The notes under the pieces: model-generated
The model's input: only the letters and a program-made list of their open reading frames with translations
Told to the model about the DNA's origin: nothing
Database searches by the model: none
Assembly: GCF_019468465.1 (NCBI RefSeq)
Contig: NZ_CP080519.1
Coordinates: 434,001 to 498,000, forward strand
Reading direction: 5' to 3'
DNA from: Amycolatopsis sp. DSM 110486
GTDB taxonomy: Bacteria; Actinomycetota; Actinomycetes; Mycobacteriales; Pseudonocardiaceae
DNA: 64,000 bases
Shown: piece by piece, positions 59,279 to 64,000 of the stretch
Layout of the letters: each line of letters begins with the position of its first letter
How positions within the stretch are numbered: the stretch's first letter is position 1
Made by a program: the position numbers and the translations under genes

Positions 59279-59448
59279 GATGCAACTATACCTCGGACGA
59301 GACCAGTACTGAAGGGTGTAAAAATCGCTGTGCTCGGGGCGTGAATGCGTGCACTGTCAGCGCTTCCGCCGCCCGTGGCCCACAGGTGCTCACGGATGAG
59401 CATTCGATCAAAGAACTGTCGCTCCCGAGCTTTCGCGGGAATTCATGA

Positions 59449-60849
59449 TCAGCCCGAGCCGTAGCCCGCCGACGGTGCCGGGACCTCCCGGCCCGGGTCA
59501 CCGGCTTTTGTGGTCCGAGCATCACCCTGACCCGACCACGAAGGCCGCAGGGCGAGCAACGCCCCGATCGTGATGAAGCCCATCACGATCACGTAGCCGG
59601 CCACCGAAGCCGAGGTCCCGGTGGACGCCAGCAGCGAGGTCATGACGAGTGGTGCGAATCCGCCGCCGACGACGTTCGACAACTGGTACCCGAGCGAAGC
59701 GCCGCTGTAGCGCACCGCCACCGGGAACAGTTCCGAGAACAGCGCCGCGGTCGGTCCGTACATCACGCCGTTGATGAACATCGCGACAGCGATCGCGACA
59801 CCCACGACCGGCGGCGAGGCGGAGTCGAGCAGCGCGAAATAGGGGAAAGCCCAGAGGATCGTCCCGACCGCGCCGACGAGGAACACCGGGCGCCGGCCAA
59901 CCCGGTCGCTCAGCCTCGACGCGATCACGATCGACACGGCCATCGCGGCGGCGCCGATCATGATCGACACCAGCATCGTGTTCCGGGAGATCTTCAGAGC
60001 CTGTGTGGCGTAGGCCAGCGTGCCGGTCGTGTAGACGTAGAACGACCCGCCCACGACCAGGAAAACGCCGATGGTGACGACGATGCGCCGGGGATGTTCC
60101 CTGATCACCTGCAGCACCGGTGACCGGTGCGCTTCACCGCGTCGCTTCGCCGCACGGCGGAAGGCGGGCGTGTCGTCGATCCTCATCTGCACCAGCAGCG
60201 CCACGACGACGAGCGCGCCGCCGAGGAGGAAGGGAACCCGCCAGCCCCAGGCGAAGAAGGCGTCCGCGCTGGTGGCACCCGCGGCCACGAAGAACGCGGC
60301 GCTGGACACGATCAGCCCGAGCGGCAGCCCGAGCTGGGCCCATGCTCCGTAGGCGCCGCGCTTTCCGCGTGGTGCGTACTCGGTGGCGAGCAGGACCGCG
60401 CCACCCCATTGGCCGCCGAGCGCCAGCCCCTGGCAGATCCGCAGGACGAGCAGGGCCGCCGGCGCGGCGATGCCGATCGCGGCGAACCCGGGAAGCAAGC
60501 CGATGGCGAAGGTCGCCGCCGCCATCAGCGCCAGCGCGATGACCAGCGCCTTCTTGCGGCCGTGCCGGTCGCCGAGGTGGCCGAACAGTGCGCCGCCCAC
60601 CGGGCGCGCCACGAACCCCACCGCGATCGTCGCGAACGAGGACAGCGTCGCCGCCAGCGGGCTGAACGACGCGCTGAAGAAGACCCGCGGGAAGACGAGC
60701 GCCGCCGCGGTGGTGTACAGGAAGAAGTCGTACCACTCGGTCGATTGGCCGAGCAGGGTCGCGATCCGCACTCGTCTCAGCTCGGCGGGACTGATCGCCG
60801 GTTCGTCCGGCGGGGAGCCCGAGGGAAAGCGGGCGTTGTTCGAGTTCAA
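59449..60849 (-). CDS. MFS transporter, MHS family
   Basis: 466 aa, twelve helices. STEWYDFFLYTTAAALVFPRVFF near residue 35 and the motif A GHLGDRHGRKKALV near 89 are typical of the metabolite:H+ symporter family (ShiA, ProP, KgtP), which import organic and aromatic acids. TTG start (60849) has GGAGG six bases before and overlaps the ligase stop as TTGA. Coupling to an acyl-CoA ligase suggests import followed by activation of an organic acid. Confidence 0.9.
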   Translation of the reverse strand: MNSNNARFPSGSPPDEPAISPAELRRVRIATLLGQSTEWYDFFLYTTAAALVFPRVFFSASFSPLAATLSSFATIAVGFVARPVGGALFGHLGDRHGRKKALVIALALMAAATFAIGLLPGFAAIGIAAPAALLVLRICQGLALGGQWGGAVLLATEYAPRGKRGAYGAWAQLGLPLGLIVSSAAFFVAAGATSADAFFAWGWRVPFLLGGALVVVALLVQMRIDDTPAFRRAAKRRGEAHRSPVLQVIREHPRRIVVTIGVFLVVGGSFYVYTTGTLAYATQALKISRNTMLVSIMIGAAAMAVSIVIASRLSDRVGRRPVFLVGAVGTILWAFPYFALLDSASPPVVGVAIAVAMFINGVMYGPTAALFSELFPVAVRYSGASLGYQLSNVVGGGFAPLVMTSLLASTGTSASVAGYVIVMGFITIGALLALRPSWSGQGDARTTKAGDPGREVPAPSAGYGSG

Positions 60850-62537
60850 GACAGGCCTCCGGTTGTTTGTTGACGCGCGGTCGCGATCGGTTCGGCGCCC
60901 CGGAACGGCGCCGGGGCGGGGCCCGGCACGTGCTCGATCCGCAACTCCCCCGATGCCGCGACTGCGCGAAGTCGCTTCTTGTCGATCTTGCCGACGCTGG
61001 TGCGGGGCAGCGTTTCCGCCAGTACCCACCGTTCGGGCAACCACCAACGGGGCACCGACGCCGCCAGGTGGCCCCGCAGATCGGCCATCGACGCGGTGGC
61101 GGTCTCGCACAGGACGACGACCGCGAGCGGACGTTCCTCCCAGCGCGGGTCGGGCACGCCGATCACCGCGGACTCGACCACGTCCGGGTGCGCGTCGAGC
61201 TGGTTCTCCAGCGCCACCGAGGAAATCCACTCGCCTCCGGACTTGACGACATCCTTCGACCGGTCGGTGATCCGGAAATACCCGCGGCGATCAAGCGCAC
61301 CGAGGTCGCCGGTGCGCAGCCAGCCGTCGGCGCTGAAGCGGTCCTCACTCGTGCCGCCGACGTACGACCCGGTGACCCACGGCCCGCGCATCTCCAGTTC
61401 GCCGACAGACTCGCCGTCGCGAGGGAGGACGTTGCCGAACTCGTCCACGGCGCGCATCTCGACGCCGGGCAGCAACCGGCCTGACCAGTCGCGCCAAGGC
61501 TTCGCGGGATCGGCCAGGTCACGCGCCGCCGGGAGCGAAATCCCGCCCCACGGGCTGACCTCGGTCATCCCCCAGCCCTGGAAGAGATGCGTGCCGTGCA
61601 CCCGCTCGTAGTAGTCGATGAGAGCGGGAGCCACCGACGAGCCGGCGCACACGATGGAGTCCAAAGAGGACAGGTCCACCGGGTGCGCTTCCGCGTAGAC
61701 CTTGACCTGTGCCCAGATGAGCGGAATCGAAACCGCCAGTGTCGGCTTCGCCGCGGCGGTCAGCGCCGTGATCGCCGCGGCACTCACGTCCCGGCCCGGG
61801 AGCACGATCCCCGCGCCGGTGAGCAGGGCCGCGTGAGGCAAGCCCCAGCCGTTGACGTGGAACATCGGGGTGATCTGCAGGATCCGGTCCCGGTCGGAAA
61901 GTGCGAACGCGGCGCCGGAGCTGATGGCGAGCGCGTGCAGCCAGATCGAGCGGTGGCTGTAGACGACGCCCTTCGGCAGTCCCGTCGTCCCGGTCGTGTA
62001 GCAGACCGCGGCCGGCGCGCGCTCGTCCAGCTCGGGCCAGCTGTCGGGGGCCGTGACGCTCGCGAGAAGGTCGCGGTAACCCACTTGTTCTCCCCGATCC
62101 TCGCCGACCACGACCAGCGTGTGCACCGAGGGAAGCTGCGGGAGCAACGCGGTGAGACGGGGCAACAGATCGTCGTCCACGATGATCACGCCGTCCTCGG
62201 CGTCACCGATCACGTAGACGAGCTGCTCGTCCGAAAGGCGCGAGTTGATCAGGTGTAGGACGGCACCCATCGCCGGCACGCCGTAGAAGGCTTCGAGATG
62301 GGGCTGGTGGTTGCAACAGAAGGTGCCGACCCGGTCGCCGGGCCGAACGCCGAGGCCGCGCAGAGCGGTTGCCAGCCGGGCCGCGTTCCCGGCGACGGTA
62401 CTGAAGTCCGTTTCCCGGACCACCCGCCCCGCGGAGCCGCTGACGACCGGGCTGTCGGGGTGTACGTCATTGCCGTGACGCAGCATGGCCGCCATGGTCA
62501 GCGGGAAATCCTGCATCGTGCTCATGAGCTCGCTCAT
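60846..62537 (-). CDS. AMP-forming acyl-CoA synthetase
   Basis: 563 aa. ATP loop CYTTGTTGLPKGVVYSH near residues 185-201, QGWGMTEVSP near 325, the hinge YFRITDRSKDVVKSGGEWISS near 425-445 and the catalytic Lys in PRTSVGKIDKKRL near 518. Forms acyl-CoA from a fatty or aromatic acid via acyl-adenylate. ATG 62537 is chosen (others at 62525 and GTG 62588 are possible). Coupled to the MHS transporter gene. Substrate not determinable. Confidence 0.9.
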   Translation of the reverse strand: MSELMSTMQDFPLTMAAMLRHGNDVHPDSPVVSGSAGRVVRETDFSTVAGNAARLATALRGLGVRPGDRVGTFCCNHQPHLEAFYGVPAMGAVLHLINSRLSDEQLVYVIGDAEDGVIIVDDDLLPRLTALLPQLPSVHTLVVVGEDRGEQVGYRDLLASVTAPDSWPELDERAPAAVCYTTGTTGLPKGVVYSHRSIWLHALAISSGAAFALSDRDRILQITPMFHVNGWGLPHAALLTGAGIVLPGRDVSAAAITALTAAAKPTLAVSIPLIWAQVKVYAEAHPVDLSSLDSIVCAGSSVAPALIDYYERVHGTHLFQGWGMTEVSPWGGISLPAARDLADPAKPWRDWSGRLLPGVEMRAVDEFGNVLPRDGESVGELEMRGPWVTGSYVGGTSEDRFSADGWLRTGDLGALDRRGYFRITDRSKDVVKSGGEWISSVALENQLDAHPDVVESAVIGVPDPRWEERPLAVVVLCETATASMADLRGHLAASVPRWWLPERWVLAETLPRTSVGKIDKKRLRAVAASGELRIEHVPGPAPAPFRGAEPIATARQQTTGGLS

Positions 62538-62631
62538 GGCCCGAGTACCTCCACTTCGTTGTGCGAGGTTGGGGTTCGGCTGTGCCACCTGTGCCGCAGC
62601 CGAGTTGTCCTGGTGTGCCGGCGCGGCCGGC

Positions 62632-63330
62632 TCAGGCGATGTCCACGTCCTGGTCCATCTCGGGGAGGTTGACCCCGACCAGCCGTACCCCGGCCTGGGT
62701 GCGGTACCGCTTGTTGACGCTGATCAACGTGGCGGTGAGGGGCTCGAGCTGACGGGCCAGCCGCAGCGGGCCGGCGACGACTCCGGGCTTGCCCGTGACG
62801 GCGGCGCACAGTTCGCCCGCGACGTCGAGCGCGTGCTCGTCGTCGCCGACCATCAGCACGTCCTCGTCCGTGAGGTCCTCCTTGGCGCTCCACAGCGTCA
62901 CCGCGGACAGGTGGTGGAACGCGCCCACCACCCGGGCCGCCGGCACGAGCAGCTGCAGCTCCTCCGCGGCACTGCCGTCCGGTACGTCCAGCCCGAACGG
63001 GCCGCGCCGATCGAAGCCGAGCGGGTTGCAGCAGCTGACGATGACTTTGCCGGCCAGGGAACCGGCGAGCGACCGCACCAGGTCGGCGTGACCGCGGTAC
63101 GGGACGGCGAGGATGACGACCTGCGAACCCGCCGCCGCTTCCCGGTTTTCCGCCCACGTAACGGGTTCCGTGCCCGAGAGCCGCTCGTTGACCGCCCGGG
63201 CGCCCTGCTCGGCGCGCGCCACGTCACGCGAACCGATCACCACCCGGCGACCCGACCGCGCCAGCCGGTAGGCGAGTCCTCTGCCCTGCGGTCCGGTGCC
63301 ACCGATGATGGCGATGCGCTCTTCTTCCAC
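62632..63330 (-). CDS. NADPH:F420 reductase-like protein (Fno/NpdG)
   Basis: 232 aa. RIAIIGGTGPQGRGLAYRLARSGRRVVIGSRD at the start (two half motifs, GGTGPQG and SR), AVPYRGHADLV near 90 and NPLGFD near 115 match the F420H2:NADP+ oxidoreductase family. It transfers hydride between NADPH and cofactor F420, supplying F420H2 to LLM-type enzymes such as those at 57061-58104 and 63361-64000. GTG start with AGGAGG upstream. Confidence 0.87.
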   Translation of the reverse strand: MEEERIAIIGGTGPQGRGLAYRLARSGRRVVIGSRDVARAEQGARAVNERLSGTEPVTWAENREAAAGSQVVILAVPYRGHADLVRSLAGSLAGKVIVSCCNPLGFDRRGPFGLDVPDGSAAEELQLLVPAARVVGAFHHLSAVTLWSAKEDLTDEDVLMVGDDEHALDVAGELCAAVTGKPGVVAGPLRLARQLEPLTATLISVNKRYRTQAGVRLVGVNLPEMDQDVDIA

Positions 63331-63360
63331 CCGTTCCTCCTGTTGGCTCTGAACCGGCGA

Positions 63361-64000
63361 TCACAGATCTGCGATCGCGGGGATGACGCTGTCGCCGATC
63401 CGGCGCATGGAATCGAGAATCAGCCCGTGATCGCCGACGATGTGGCGAACCAGTACCGTTTCGAATCCGATCTTGCGGTAGAACCCCAGTCGTTTCACGA
63501 CGGTTTCCGCCGACCCGACGAGTGAGGTGTCCCGTTCGCGGCCGAATCCGCGATATCCGGCCGCCACGACCGGTTCGACCGCCTCCCACGCCTTCTCGTC
63601 CGTTTCCGCGACGAAGATGTCGCGGCGCAGGACCGCCTTGGGCACGCGGCCGTGTTCCGAACAGAGCCGGCTGTAGAGCTCGAGCTGTTTCTCCAGTTCC
63701 TCCGGCGGCGTTCCGGGGGCCGTTTCCCAGGCGTCGCCGAGCCGTCCCGCCCGTTCGACGGCCTTGCCCGCCATGGCCGCCACCCAGATTTCCGCCGGGG
63801 TGCTCGGGATCGGGTTGATCTGCAGGTCGTCGAACTGGAAGAACTCGCCGTCGTGGCTGAACCGCTCCCCGGCCAGGAGCCGGCGGACGACAGTGATGAA
63901 CTCTTCGCTGCGCCGGCCGCGGGAACCCTTGGCGATCTTGAACCCGTCGAACTGCTCGCTCACGTCACCGTTGCCGACGATCAGCGTCAGCGGTTCCGGC
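63361..64000 (-). CDS. LLM-class oxidoreductase (C-terminal part; runs off the right edge)
   Basis: At least 213 codons; the frame is open to the window edge and continues in frame beyond a possible GTG at 63963 (PEPLTLIVGNGD precedes it). RRSEEFITVVRRLLAGERFSHDGEFFQFDDLQINPIP and IWVAAMAGKAVERAGRLGDAWE are typical of luciferase-like F420/FMN oxidoreductases. It lies 30 bp upstream of the F420 reductase gene on the same strand, so they form one operon. Confidence 0.85.
   Translation of the reverse strand, partial: PEPLTLIVGNGDVSEQFDGFKIAKGSRGRRSEEFITVVRRLLAGERFSHDGEFFQFDDLQINPIPSTPAEIWVAAMAGKAVERAGRLGDAWETAPGTPPEELEKQLELYSRLCSEHGRVPKAVLRRDIFVAETDEKAWEAVEPVVAAGYRGFGRERDTSLVGSAETVVKRLGFYRKIGFETVLVRHIVGDHGLILDSMRRIGDSVIPAIADL

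Noticed and set aside
1..64000. CRISPR arrays, insertion sequences, prophage genes, secondary-metabolite megasynthases
   Set aside because: No regularly spaced repeats, transposase or integrase motifs, phage structural genes, or PKS/NRPS domains were seen.

Overview
The window is high-GC actinobacterial DNA. Gene density, GTG/TTG starts, translational-coupling overlaps (ATGA, GTGA, TTGA) and F420-linked oxidoreductase genes point to a soil actinomycete. Pseudonocardiales (Amycolatopsis-like) is my best guess, but no rRNA or marker gene is present to prove it. No complete tRNA, rRNA, CRISPR array or transposase gene was found.

Layout. (1) 1-6915: a minus-strand flavin monooxygenase start, a five-gene oligopeptide/nickel-type ABC importer, and a divergent LysR regulator with a cupin. 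(2) 7214-9292: a TetR regulator with two target genes (a SnoaL-like protein and an SDR). The two targets have promoters that are copies of one another and carry the same operator. (3) 9471-16701: ordinary genes (DUF1269 protein, membrane protein, CotH-like protein, phosphodiester glycosidase, VOC protein, small hypothetical) and a truncated hydantoinase/acetone-carboxylase-like remnant. (4) 16884-53337: a large catabolic cluster. (5) 53490-64000: an alpha/beta hydrolase, a truncated MFS gene, two HxlR regulons, and an F420-flavoured group (two LLM oxidoreductases, NADPH:F420 reductase-like protein, acyl-CoA ligase, MHS transporter, SRPBCC protein).

Region 4 is the remarkable part. Its promoters share a 15-bp imperfect palindrome, roughly ATTGG-N5-CCAWT with a TGGTnnnACCA core. 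This is typical of FadR/FCD-type GntR operators, and the region encodes two closely similar GntR/FCD paralogs (16884-17663 and 41495-42229). I count eleven copies between 17.7 and 53.4 kb. The regulon includes three proteins related to 4,5-dihydroxyphthalate decarboxylase, three cupins, a phthalate-4,5-dioxygenase-like Rieske oxygenase with its ferredoxin and ferredoxin reductase, LigJ (4-oxalomesaconate hydratase) and LigK (4-carboxy-4-hydroxy-2-oxoadipate aldolase). It also has a class II aldolase, dehydrogenases, an RpiB-type isomerase, a divergent PanB-like protein, an Fe3+/spermidine-type and an SsuABC-type ABC importer, an MFS carrier and a nickel/cobalt permease. LigJ and LigK imply that an aromatic acid is degraded through 4-oxalomesaconate to pyruvate and oxaloacetate. 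LigAB, LigC and LigI are absent, so ring opening must be done by something else, perhaps a cupin or the M29/NicX-like protein.

Two AAA+ modules sit inside this catabolic regulon. One is an operon of an M29/NicX-like metalloenzyme with a NorQ/CbbQ-like MoxR ATPase and a NorD/CbbO-like VWA protein (28478-32735). The other is a Pch2/TRIP13-like ATPase translationally coupled to a bicupin (36550-38495). I infer that they assemble, metallate or remodel the cluster's metalloenzymes; this is not proven. Two similar terminator-plus-tRNA-T-arm fragments (14.1 and 53.4 kb, same orientation) bracket the region and may be old integration scars.
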